Below are positions 36,630 to 45,762 of a stretch of 64,000 nt of DNA, in pieces. Within the stretch, counting starts at the first letter, position 1. Every line of letters begins with the position of its first letter. The DNA comes from JAAZMI01 sp050948785 (GTDB lineage Bacteria; Bacillota; Dethiobacteria; DTU022; UBA8154): contig JBMNEM010000003.1 in NCBI GenBank assembly GCA_050948785.1, positions 1-64,000 on the forward strand, read 5' to 3'. The position numbers and the translations under genes were made by a program. Below the pieces are notes generated by a model that did no database searches, had not been told where the DNA came from, and saw nothing but the letters and a program-made list of their open reading frames with translations.

Positions 36630-36974
36630 ACGGCAAAAGCCTGAACAGCAAATTAGGGTGATAAAGGGTGCTGAGTGAAATTTACGTTTACCTGGGTCCG
36701 TTCTTCTTAAATTTGCCACTCTTATATAGTCACTCTATATTAACAGGTACCGTTAATGGTCATTAGATGGAAAGTATGTGATACTGTTTCGCAGTAGACA
36801 ATCAGAAAGTTTGTCCCGATTATAGATCCTGGATAAAACTATTTTGTGATTATACCGTCTAAAATAATAGATACAGTAAATTTGATGTTCTGCCTGCTGC
36901 GGGCAAGATCTCTGTGGCTGCAGGCTGCAGCAGGGCTGGGGTATCTTGCCTTGACGGAGGTGGGAGAAGAAGCA
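36630..36974. other. Intergenic, nothing clear
   Basis: No gene or hairpin recognised. The open frame beginning at 36846 reads into the next gene but its first 43 codons lack a ribosome site and are treated as leader. Confidence 0.4.
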
Positions 36975-37694
36975 ATGTTGATTTTGTTCTTAACCGGCCT
37001 GCTGTTCCTGGTCTTGGGTGTCCTGATAAAACATCTGAAATGGTACTGGCTGATCTCAGGCTATAACACCATGACCAAAGAAAAAAAACGCAATGTAGAT
37101 ATTGAAGGGCTAGGAAAATTCCTGGGAAACAGTTTATTTGTTATGGCTGGGCTCATGATCACTTCGAGCCTGTTTTTCCACTATAACAGCCGTTTAGCCG
37201 CAACCGTGGCCACTTTTTTCATAGTTCCCTTAATTATATTTATCCTGATTAAAGCGCAAAAGTTTGACGGGAATACCCGAAACGCTGATGGAACTATGAA
37301 CCGGTCTACAAAAATAATTATCGGCTCCATAATCGTATTTTTTGTGGGCATCGGTGTAATTATTTTGATCAGTGCTCAGACACCGGAAATCCTGATCAGC
37401 GCTGAGACGGTACAGATCAAAGGGCTATACGGCATCGAGATCGACAGAAGTGATATTAATGATGTCAACCTGGTCGATATTATGCCTGCCGTGATACGGA
37501 AAACGAACGGGTTCGATTGCGGTAATATCCTGAAGGGGAATTTTCTCCTTCAAGGAGGGGTAAAGGCCAAGCTCTATGTCAACGCCGGTAAACCGCCTTT
37601 TATCGAGATAACCACCCAGGAGGGTTTGATCATACTTAATCAGGGTAACCCGGAAAGAACTGCAGCGCTTTTCCAGAGCCTGTTGCATGATTAG
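36975..37694 (+). CDS. DUF3784-like membrane protein with C-terminal PH-like domain
   Basis: About 239 residues. MLILFLTGLLFLVLGVLIKHLKWYWLISGYNTMTKEKK is broken here at family positions typical of DUF3784: a membrane helix then K-W-Y-x-L-I-S-G-Y-N-T-M. Three more helices follow and the last 75 residues (IKGLYGIEIDRSDIND... LFQSLLHD) look like a bacterial PH fold. ATG at 36975 has GGAGGTGGGAG ahead and starts the domain as usual. Function unknown. Confidence 0.65.
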   Translation: MLILFLTGLLFLVLGVLIKHLKWYWLISGYNTMTKEKKRNVDIEGLGKFLGNSLFVMAGLMITSSLFFHYNSRLAATVATFFIVPLIIFILIKAQKFDGNTRNADGTMNRSTKIIIGSIIVFFVGIGVIILISAQTPEILISAETVQIKGLYGIEIDRSDINDVNLVDIMPAVIRKTNGFDCGNILKGNFLLQGGVKAKLYVNAGKPPFIEITTQEGLIILNQGNPERTAALFQSLLHD

Positions 37695-37780
37695 AATGCC
37701 CGTTCAGCTGCGCAGCTTTTATATCAGGGGGCTAACGATGAAACCTATCTTGATTATATTACTAACAGGGGGTATACACT

Positions 37781-38959
37781 TTGCGTTATACACCGAAATC
37801 TGAACTGGACCAGAGGGTGGCCAAGCTGCAAAAGAGTTTGAGGCAGAGTGGTATTGACGGGGCAGTAATTGTTCAGAATGCGGATCTCTTTTATTTTACG
37901 GGAACTATACAACGTTCACATCTATTTGTTCCGTCAGAAGGCCAGCCGGTACTGCTGGTGAAAAAAACCCTGGAACGGGCGCAAGAAGAGTCCCCACTGG
38001 ATAACATCATCAGCCTGGACAGTTTAAGAAAAATGAGCACGGTTTTACAAGCTTATGGTTACGGCCCATTTAAAACTTTGGGTTTTGAACTGGATGTGCT
38101 GCCTGCAAACCAATATTTACGTTATCAAAAGCTGTTTGAGCCGGCTGAAATTGTGGATGTCAGCCCGCTGATCCGAACTGTGCGGATGGTCAAATCGCCT
38201 TACGAGATAGAAATTATTAGGGATGGGGCCCAGCTCCACCAGGAAATATTTTCTTTTATTAAAGACAACCTCCGGGAAGGTATCTCAGAGCTGGAGTTGT
38301 CGGCGATGGTTGCCGCGGTTTCCAGAAAAAAAGGGCACTCCGGCTTTATGAGGGTGCGGGGATTTAATCAGGATCTATATTATATACACCTGTTATCCGG
38401 TCATAATACAATTCCAAGCTATTTTGACGGATCTGTCGGCGGGAAAGGGGTCAGCCCCGCGTTTGCACAGGGTTCCAGCAATAAGCTGATTTGTAAAAAC
38501 GAGCCGGTGCTGGTAGACTATAATTTTGTTTTTGACGGGTATATGTTGGACCAGACAAGAACATTTTGCCTCGGAAAGCTGCCGGGCCACCTTACCGGAG
38601 CTTACGCAGCAGCGGTTAGTATTCTGAAAGAGTTGGAAAAAATGGCCAAGCCGGGAGTAGCTTGCGGCAAGCTTTATGACCAGGCAATGCAGTTGGCCGG
38701 GGAAAGCGCCTTTGGAAAGCATTTTTTGGGTTTTCCTAAGCCGGTGTCTTTTATTGGCCACGGCATTGGCATCGAACTGGATGAACTTCCGGTTATCGCT
38801 CCCGGGTTTACAATCCCGCTGGAAGAAGGAATGGTTTTTGCCTTGGAACCGAAGTTTGTTTTTCCTGACGGTGCGGTTGGGGTGGAAAATACTTATTTAG
38901 TAACAAAGTATGGGTTGGAAACGTTGACTGTTTTTGAGGAGGAAATAGTGTATATTTAA
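37781..38959 (+). CDS. M24-family peptidase (Xaa-Pro dipeptidase/aminopeptidase P type)
   Basis: 392 residues: creatinase-like N-terminal domain (1-130) and pita-bread catalytic domain. Metal ligands are seen in order: the two Asp of VDYNFVFDGYMLDQTRTF, His of FIGHGIGIELDE, Glu of FALEPKFVFP and Glu of GVENTYLV. TTG start with AGGGGG ahead. Substrate may be a proline peptide, but M24 members also include creatinase-like enzymes. Ends ahead of a strong terminator. Confidence 0.85.
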   Translation: MRYTPKSELDQRVAKLQKSLRQSGIDGAVIVQNADLFYFTGTIQRSHLFVPSEGQPVLLVKKTLERAQEESPLDNIISLDSLRKMSTVLQAYGYGPFKTLGFELDVLPANQYLRYQKLFEPAEIVDVSPLIRTVRMVKSPYEIEIIRDGAQLHQEIFSFIKDNLREGISELELSAMVAAVSRKKGHSGFMRVRGFNQDLYYIHLLSGHNTIPSYFDGSVGGKGVSPAFAQGSSNKLICKNEPVLVDYNFVFDGYMLDQTRTFCLGKLPGHLTGAYAAAVSILKELEKMAKPGVACGKLYDQAMQLAGESAFGKHFLGFPKPVSFIGHGIGIELDELPVIAPGFTIPLEEGMVFALEPKFVFPDGAVGVENTYLVTKYGLETLTVFEEEIVYI

Positions 38960-39015
38960 AGGCTATGATTGCAGTCATTTGGGGAAAGGTTTTCCAAGTG
39001 TTTCTAGATAAAATA

Positions 39016-39052
39016 AGCATAAAATGTCGGGTTTATCCCGACATTTTATGCT
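39016..39052. terminator. Perfect 16-bp bidirectional terminator
   Basis: AGCATAAAATGTCGGG / CCCGACATTTTATGCT with a 5-base loop, between the rightward peptidase gene and the end of the leftward bam operon. Confidence 0.88.
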
Positions 39053-39138
39053 TCCTGTTATGCTGTCTTTCAAATATTTGCTCTTTCTCTTGCTTCTTCT
39101 GACTCTTTTTTCTACTATTTTTTTAATTGTTAAAGAGA

Positions 39139-39984
39139 TTAGCCCGTTTTTTCTTTACTTTTTTTGACTATGGTTCTTTCCCCTTCAGGAACAGGAGGGG
39201 GAACAGGTTCGCCGGCGGATAGTTTTGTTATCGCACTAAATCGAGGAGGGCAGGCTTCAAAGCAAGATCCACATCTTATACATTTCTCCTGGTCAATTAT
39301 GTGGATCTGTTTCTTGGCACTTATGATTGCATCTACAGGGCATCTCCTGGCGCACGTCATACAGGCTTGGCACTTTTCCGGATCAATATAGTACGAAATC
39401 ATTTCCGTAAATAATTTGTCTATCTCGTCACCCGTGAAAAACTTCTCATATTCTTCCGGATTTTCAAGGCGTGTCATCATTTTATCATTTTTCATTACCT
39501 TGATGTAAGGAACCAGCTTTGTAATTTCTGCAAGTTTGGACATTATTTCTTCTAGATCTATTCCTTCACCTTTGCCCAGCGGGCCTAATTCTTTTATCTG
39601 TCTGGTAAAGTCATCTATTACTTCAACAAAAAGGTTTCCTTCACCGCCGGACATAAATTCAAGCCTTAATCTTTCCGGGTTTAATCCTATATACTCCATT
39701 ATTTTTTTACATAAAAGCACCATGTTTAGTGCATAGTAATTTCCGTGAGTGATATAATTACATTCATTCAAACGGCAGCCGCCAATAAACACCCCGTCCA
39801 TTCCCTTGGAGAAGGCTCTGAGTACATGTGCCAGATCGACTCTACCGGAACACATGACGCGGATAGCCCTTATTTCAGTTGTATATTGTAGTCTGGAAAC
39901 TCCAGCCAGGTCAGCAGCACCGTATGCTCACCAATGGCATAAAAAACCTAAAATTTTTGGTTTAAATTTAAGTCCTGTACTCAT
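39139..39984 (-). CDS. bamF: BamF-like MvhD/ferredoxin subunit, selenocysteine protein
   Basis: 281 residues if the UGA at 39930-39928 is read as selenocysteine (codon 19). The ATG at 39984 has GGAGGGGAG ahead and the pre-UGA peptide is FKPKILGFLCHW, then Sec, then AYGAADLAGVSR, matching the MvhD start where CxWC binds an iron-sulfur cluster. After the MvhD domain (VMCSGRVDL, GGCRLNECNY) come two 4Fe-4S motifs (CQACMTCARRCP, CIRCGSCFEACP). A bSECIS-like hairpin lies 22 bases after UGA. Last gene of the bam operon; it would pass electrons between partner and HdrA-like BamE. A plain annotation would wrongly start at 39855. Confidence 0.85.
39893..39905 (-). promoter_or_regulatory. bSECIS-like hairpin of bamF
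   Basis: On the minus strand CTGGA-GTT-TCCAG, a 5-bp stem with a G-first apical loop, begins 22 bases after the UGA, within the range used by bacterial SECIS elements. Confidence 0.55.
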
Positions 39985-40034
39985 TTTTTCTCCCCTCCTT
40001 ATTTGGTAATTGCGGCTTTATTGATTTTATTGTT

Positions 40035-43000
40035 TTACACACCTCCAGCCACCGCATCGATTTTTTCTGTGCCTTTTTCCTCTGAAGCCAGCGCATCAAT
40101 CATGCCAAAGAGCTCTTCATCAGTAAAATGCTTGAGCTGTATAGCACCTGTAGGACACTTTGCGTTACAGAGACCATCTCCTTTACAGAGAACAGGATTA
40201 ACTACAACCTTATTACCATGTCTTGTCTTCTGTAACTTCAGGGCATCATATACACAGGCGGAGACACATGCCCCACATCCCATGCACTTTTTCTCTTCCA
40301 CGACACAAACAGAGCCGGAGGCGGTGACTGTATCATGTGAGAGCAGCGTTAAAACCCGGCCGGCAGCTCCATAAGCTTGGTTAATTGTTTCCGGGATAAG
40401 CTTGGGATAGTGAGCCAGCCCACAAAGATAAACGCCGTCTGTAGCAAATTCAACCGGTCTTAATTTGACATGGGCTTCTTTGAAGAAGCCATCCGGGTTC
40501 AAGGTTAACATGAATAACCCGGCTACTTCTTTAGTATCAGCAGTGGGAGTGGTAGCAGCCGCCAAAGCAATTAGATCCGCATCTATTTCCAGTTTTTTAC
40601 CTAAAACATAATCCGGCAAAGTAACCCTTAAAACAGGCCGGCCATCTTCTTCACTGGTGGCAGGCTCCACCTGCGGTTTTTCATCTGGTTCGTAACGGAT
40701 GAACCGGACTTCTTTATCTGCCGCTTCCCGGTAAAAGTCCTCTTTGTACCCATATGTTCTGATGTCCCGGAAGAGAATGTAGATATCCATCTCGGGGTTT
40801 ACTTCTTTTAGTTTTAAGGCGTTTTTGATTGATTCACTGCAGCAGATCCGGCTGCAATAATCCCTGTCTTCATTTCTGCAGCCTACGCATTGGATCATCA
40901 CGAAACTCTGGGCATTTATTACCTTTTCGTCTTCTTTGACGATCAGCTCTTCTAACTCCAGATGGGTCATGACCCTATCATCTTCTCCATAAAGGTATTC
41001 AGTAGGTGTGTATACCTCAGCACCTGTAGCGATGATGGCTGCACCATGTTTGATTTCCGCGACTCCTCTTTCGGATTGCACCTTGGTTACGAAATTTCCC
41101 ACATACCCGGTGGCCTCCGTGATCGTTGCCTCGGTATAGATATGGATTAAAGGGTGCTGGTAAACTTTCTGTATAAGAGTATGCAAATAGGCCTGCACAT
41201 CCAGCCCTTCCAGGGTGTCATGAATTTTGCGTGCTATACCCCCCAGTCCGGAATCCTTTTCCAGCAGGTAAACCTCATGCCCCTGTTCGGCAATGGAAAG
41301 AGCGCAGTTCATGCCGGCAATACCTCCGCCGACCACCAGCGCCGCCTTGTTGACGGGCAGTTCAAGCTCCTGCAAGGGCTCCAAATAGTTAGCCCTCGCT
41401 ACCGACATGCGAATTAAATCCCTGGCTTTTTCTGTAGCTTCTTCCTTTGCTTTGGAGTGGACCCAGGAGTTATGTTCTCTGATATTGGCCATTTCCAAGT
41501 AATATTGGTTGATTCCCGCCTCCCGCAGGGTATCCCGGAATAACGGTTCAAGGGTTCTGGGAGTGCAGGCGGCGATAACCACCCGGTTGAGCCCTTTTTC
41601 CTTGACCATGTCCGTTATTTCCTGGGCGGAGTTGGAAGCACATGAAAATAACTGTTCCTGAGCATAGGTTACATTGGGTAAGGTTAAACAATATTCTACT
41701 GTGGAGGGAACATCTACTACCCTGCCGATGTTTGCTCCACAATGACACACAAAAACTCCTATCCTGGGTTCCTCTGCGGAGACATCCTTTTCCGGCGGAT
41801 ATATTTTTTCCTGGGCCAAATTTCCTCTGCGATAGTCGAGGAGCTCGCCACATTGGGAGCCGGCTCCGCTGGCGCTAAAAACCGATTCGGGTATATCTGT
41901 AGGGCCCTGGAAGGCTCCGCAGATATAAATTCCCGGGCGGGAGGTCTCCATAGGATTGACAGGATTGGTTTTGCAGAACCCGTGTGCATTGAGCTCAATG
42001 TCGAATTTACTCGCTAGATCTTCATAATCAGCAGGAGGATCCAACCCGATGGATAACACCACCAGATCAAATTCTTCTTCTTTTACGCCGTCCTCGTTGG
42101 TAGAATAGCGTACCGTGACATTCTTGGTTTCCGGGTCTTCTTTGACAATTGATGTATAGCTTCTGATAAAGCGAACTCCGGGAAGGTTCTCCGTTCTTTC
42201 ATAGAATCGTTCAAAATCCTTGCCATAAGAACGAATATCATTATGGAAGACCGTACATTCTGCATCGACATTATAGTCTTTGGTCAAAATCACCTGTTTT
42301 TGGGTATAGGTGCAGCATACGGCTGAACAATAACTGTTGCCGCCGGGAATAACCTGTCTGGAACCAACGCATTGAATCCAGGCAATTTTATTAGGACTTT
42401 TTAAGTCGAAAGCACGCAGGATCTCACCTTGGTATGGTCCGGTGGCGCACATTATCCGTTCATAGTCCATGCTGGTGACCACGTTTACAAATTCTCCGTA
42501 ACGGTATTCCTTCCTTAACTTAGGATCAAACGGCTTTATGCCGGGAGAGAGAATGACCGCCCCTACATTTATTTCTTTTTTCTCCGGCTCTTGATTTAAA
42601 TCTATGGCGTCGTTCTGACATACTGCTTCGCAAATACGACATTTTTCTTCTTTAAGGTAAAGACAGCTTTCATCTATATAAGTGATCAGGGGAATTGCCT
42701 GCGCAAAATAGATATGGACGGCTTTATTATTCGATATTTCCTGATTAAATGGATCAGGGTAAACCACTGGGCAATACTCTACACAGACAGTACAGCCCGT
42801 ACATTTGTCCTCATCAATATACCTGGGTTTTGTATTCAACGTTACTTTAAAGTTTCCTACGTCTCCTTCTATATTTTCAACTTCAGTGTAGGTTAAAACT
42901 TCTATATTCGGATGCCGGTCGACCTCGACCAGTTTGGGTGCAAGTATTCATATGGAGCAGTCATTGGTAGGAAAGGTCTTATCCAGCTGGGCCATATGGC

Positions 43001-43178
43001 CGCCGATACTTGGCGCTTTATCCACCAGGTAAACCTTAAAACCAGCTGTAGCCAAATCCAGAGAGGCTTGAATACCGCTGATTCCACCGCCAACAACCAT
43101 AACGTCACCAAAATTACTGTTTCCAAGACTTTTACCCAGGTGTTGAATTTTTTCTTTGAGCAATTGTTCTCCTTCCAC
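40035..43178 (-). CDS. bamE: BamE-like HdrA flavoprotein, selenocysteine protein
   Basis: 1,047 residues if the UGA at 42950-42948 is selenocysteine (codon 77). Layout: HdrA module with FAD motif VVGGGISGIQASLDLA and the cluster site TNDCSI-Sec-ILAPKLVE, a 4Fe-4S ferredoxin pair (CTGCTVCVEYCP), a second HdrA-like FAD module (VGGGIAGMNCALSIAEQG) and a C-terminal ferredoxin (CMGCGACVSACVYDA). Other HdrA proteins have Cys at the Sec position. GTG start at 43178 with GAGGTGA ahead; TTG at 43163 is possible. Probably the flavin-based electron-bifurcating hub of the complex. Confidence 0.88.
42915..42932 (-). promoter_or_regulatory. bSECIS-like hairpin of bamE
   Basis: On the minus strand CTGGTCG-AGGT-CGACCGG, a 7-bp stem with a GG-containing tetraloop, begins 15 bases after the UGA. 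Both spacing and loop agree well with bacterial SECIS elements. Confidence 0.7.
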
Positions 43179-43230
43179 TTTCGATCACCTCATCGGGTTT
43201 TGTGTTTCTAAACTCTTGGGTCAACTATAT

Positions 43231-44022
43231 TCAGTTTGTTGAGCGGCCAAGTCGCTCCGGGTGGGTAAATACCGCCAAGTGGCTGTTACGGGCCTGGCCA
43301 ACCAGAGTTATGCCCAGATCACGAGCAAGCAAAATGGCATTCTTCGTCGGCGCATGCCGCGAAACAACAATCGGAACCTGCATCCTGGCCGCCTTGAGCA
43401 GCATCTCGGAGGAAATACGGCCGGTGATCAGCAGCAGTCGATCTCTGGTCGATATTCCCCTCAATAGACATTCACCCTGGACCTTATTCAAAGTGTTATG
43501 CCGCCCGATATCCTCAGCCACTACAAGCAGGTTCCCGGTATCGGACAGAGCTGAAGTGTGTACGCCGCCACTAAGCCGGTACAGCTCCATCTGCTCATGA
43601 AGCTGCTCCATCAGGGACAGCACTTCTTTTGGTGTGGCGGCAAGATCCGAATCAACCTTCAGGCCCCGGGTTTTGAAAACTGTACTGCCGCTGCATCCAA
43701 GTGTCTGTAACGTGGGCAGCTCATACGCGGGGTTGTTCAGCTGTACATCGGCCAGCGATTCCTCCTCACTCACCCGCATGCTGGCCACGTCATCGAGACA
43801 TGAGATGATTCCCTCTGCGTAAAGGTATCCGATTATGAGGTAATCCAGCTTGGCTGCAGTACACAGGACCTTGACCAGTGGCTGCTGATTTACATAGATT
43901 GTAAGCTCCATCTCGCGAGGCACGTGAACAGAGGCCCTTACCCATCCCTCATCGGAAAAGCGATCGCAGACTGTGTTTGCGGCCACTCCTTTCAGATCCG
44001 ATCTGCCAATCGCCTCTGGCAT
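43231..44022 (-). CDS. fdhD: FdhD-family sulfurtransferase
   Basis: 263 residues. FdhD carries sulfur from a Cys desulfurase to the molybdenum/tungsten-bispterin cofactor of formate dehydrogenases. Seen: YLYAEGII, the active-site Cys region LGCSGSTVF, GGVHTSAL, VVAEDIGRHNTLNKV and the end TGRISSEMLLKAARM..P. Ribosome site GGGGGAAG. It lies inside the bam operon, 18 bases after bamD and 52 before bamE, suggesting a role in maturing the tungsten cofactor of BamB or of another enzyme expressed with it. Confidence 0.9.
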   Translation of the reverse strand: MPEAIGRSDLKGVAANTVCDRFSDEGWVRASVHVPREMELTIYVNQQPLVKVLCTAAKLDYLIIGYLYAEGIISCLDDVASMRVSEEESLADVQLNNPAYELPTLQTLGCSGSTVFKTRGLKVDSDLAATPKEVLSLMEQLHEQMELYRLSGGVHTSALSDTGNLLVVAEDIGRHNTLNKVQGECLLRGISTRDRLLLITGRISSEMLLKAARMQVPIVVSRHAPTKNAILLARDLGITLVGQARNSHLAVFTHPERLGRSTN

Positions 44023-44040
44023 ATCTGGTTTCTTCCCCCT

Positions 44041-45192
44041 TTAGATAACTTCCTGGAGGATCTCCGTGATGTCCTGAACTTCTATGACATCTTCATAATT
44101 TAAACCCAACCTGCTATCCTCAAGAGCATCAATGCAGTAGGGGCAGGTGGTAACCAGCACTTCGGCCCCAAGCCCGACAGCTTCTTCCACTCTGAGGTTG
44201 GAGAATCTTTCAGCCATTTCAGTGTCAATCCAAATCCTGCCTCCACCCATTCCGCAGCAGAGGCTTTCTTCCCGTGACTCAACCATCTCTTTTAGTTCCA
44301 AACCGGGTATCTTTTTTAAGACTTCCCGTGGTTCTTCATAGATGCCATTATGCCGGCCCAGGTAACAGGGGTCATGGTATGTGACTTTTTTAGCATACTC
44401 CTTGCTGATCTGCAGCCTGCCCTCATTAATTAGCTCATGTAAATACTGGGCCATATGCACAACCTCAAAGTTCACCATAAACTCAGGATACTCGTTCTTG
44501 AAAGTGTGATAGCAATGAGGTGAAGAAACAAGGATTTTCTTTACTCCGTTTTCGATAAAGGTTTTGATGTTTTCCTTGGCCAGGCTTTTGAACAGCTCTT
44601 CGTTGCCTACCTTGCGGATACTTTCTCCGCAGCAGTTTTCCTTAGTACCCAGGATCCCGAATTCCACTCCGGCCTTATTGAGAATATTGGCTGTGGCTTG
44701 AGCAACCTTCTTTAATCTTGCGTCATAGCTGGGGAAGCAGCCGGGAAAATATAGAATTTCCATTTCCTCGGTAAATGTTTTTACATCGAATCCCTCTGTC
44801 CAATCTGCTCTTTTGGCCCGGTCTTCAACGAAGGGGTTGCCTTCTGCCGCAAGGCTTGCGGTTGCGGAACGGACCATCCGGAGAAAGGGGGGAGAAACGC
44901 CGTACCCCACAGCCATCCTGCGCAGAGCGACCATATCTTCTACCTGCTTTACGTCCCGCGGGCAAACCTGGGGGCATCTGCCGCAGGTAGTACAACGCCA
45001 GGCCTCTTCACGGTCTATCTCCGGAAAACCGAATGTGGCCTCGCGGATCAGCTTGCGCATACTGAAATTTGTCACCTTGTTCCAAGGGCAAACTGTATCG
45101 CATTTTCCGCATTGATAGCAGTATTTGATGGCGTCTCCACCGAATTCTTTTATTTCCTCGACGATCTCTTTGAAGGGAGCTTCAGTCTCCAT
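44041..45192 (-). CDS. bamD: BamD-like HdrD-type iron-sulfur protein
   Basis: 383 residues. N-terminal ferredoxin-like double cluster CYQCGKCDTVCPW and CTTCGRCPQVCP, then two CCG domains (FPGCFPSYD...NCCGESIRKVG and DPCYLGRHNGIYEEP...SLCCGMGGGRIW) that bind the unusual cubane clusters of heterodisulfide reductases. In class II benzoyl-CoA reductase complexes this protein links BamC to HdrA-like BamE. It follows bamC by 30 bases. The gene order B-C-D then E-F is conserved, with fdhD inserted. Confidence 0.88.
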   Translation of the reverse strand: METEAPFKEIVEEIKEFGGDAIKYCYQCGKCDTVCPWNKVTNFSMRKLIREATFGFPEIDREEAWRCTTCGRCPQVCPRDVKQVEDMVALRRMAVGYGVSPPFLRMVRSATASLAAEGNPFVEDRAKRADWTEGFDVKTFTEEMEILYFPGCFPSYDARLKKVAQATANILNKAGVEFGILGTKENCCGESIRKVGNEELFKSLAKENIKTFIENGVKKILVSSPHCYHTFKNEYPEFMVNFEVVHMAQYLHELINEGRLQISKEYAKKVTYHDPCYLGRHNGIYEEPREVLKKIPGLELKEMVESREESLCCGMGGGRIWIDTEMAERFSNLRVEEAVGLGAEVLVTTCPYCIDALEDSRLGLNYEDVIEVQDITEILQEVI

Positions 45193-45222
45193 GATTATAA
45201 TCCCTTCTTTCAGCTTAATATT

Positions 45223-45762
45223 TTAGTCCTTCTGTAACATGCGGGCAACGGTATCCACCAACTCTTCTAATCCATATTTGTCCACAAGTGATTTCAATCC
45301 TGTTTCTATCTCTTCCATCACCACTTCTTCCTCGACTTCCTCTTCTCTTTCTTCGTAAGTCAGAGCATCAGCCAGGCACCATTTAACGCACAAAGGTTCT
45401 TCTTGTGGCGGATCGTCTTCACACATATCACATTTGAGTGGGAGTCCGGAATCGGGTTCTTTGAAAGCGTCCCTGGATGGGCAGGAAGCCCTGCAGAAGG
45501 CACATTCCTCGTATTCCCTGCCGTCAACTATATATTTGTTTCTGCCCATGCATTCGGCAGGCGTATACTCGCCTGCGTATACAGGAAGATATAAATCTTT
45601 TAGTGGTTCACGAATCAGACGAATCCGGGACCTGGCCGGATTGCTGGTGCTGTATTTTGGCTCAGCGTGAAATGCGGAACAGATTACCTCACATGCCCGG
45701 CAGCCATTGCATTTTTCAAGATCGATTTTGATAACCTTAACCGTCTTCTTAACTTTGTTCAT
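45223..45762 (-). CDS. bamC: BamC-like 4Fe-4S electron-transfer protein
   Basis: 179 residues of polyferredoxin. Cys groups: CNGCRACEVIC (residues 17-27), CAFCRASCP, CDMC and CVKWC, enough for about three 4Fe-4S clusters, then an acidic tail. It overlaps the end of bamB by 14 bases, so it is translated together with it. In the known complex BamB and BamC form the catalytic BC unit. Confidence 0.88.
   Translation of the reverse strand: MNKVKKTVKVIKIDLEKCNGCRACEVICSAFHAEPKYSTSNPARSRIRLIREPLKDLYLPVYAGEYTPAECMGRNKYIVDGREYEECAFCRASCPSRDAFKEPDSGLPLKCDMCEDDPPQEEPLCVKWCLADALTYEEREEEVEEEVVMEEIETGLKSLVDKYGLEELVDTVARMLQKD

Noticed and set aside
42839..42950. bamE as two separate genes or a pseudogene
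   Set aside because: The frame is intact on both sides of a single UGA, the peptide is conserved across it and a SECIS-like hairpin follows, so selenocysteine explains it better than decay.
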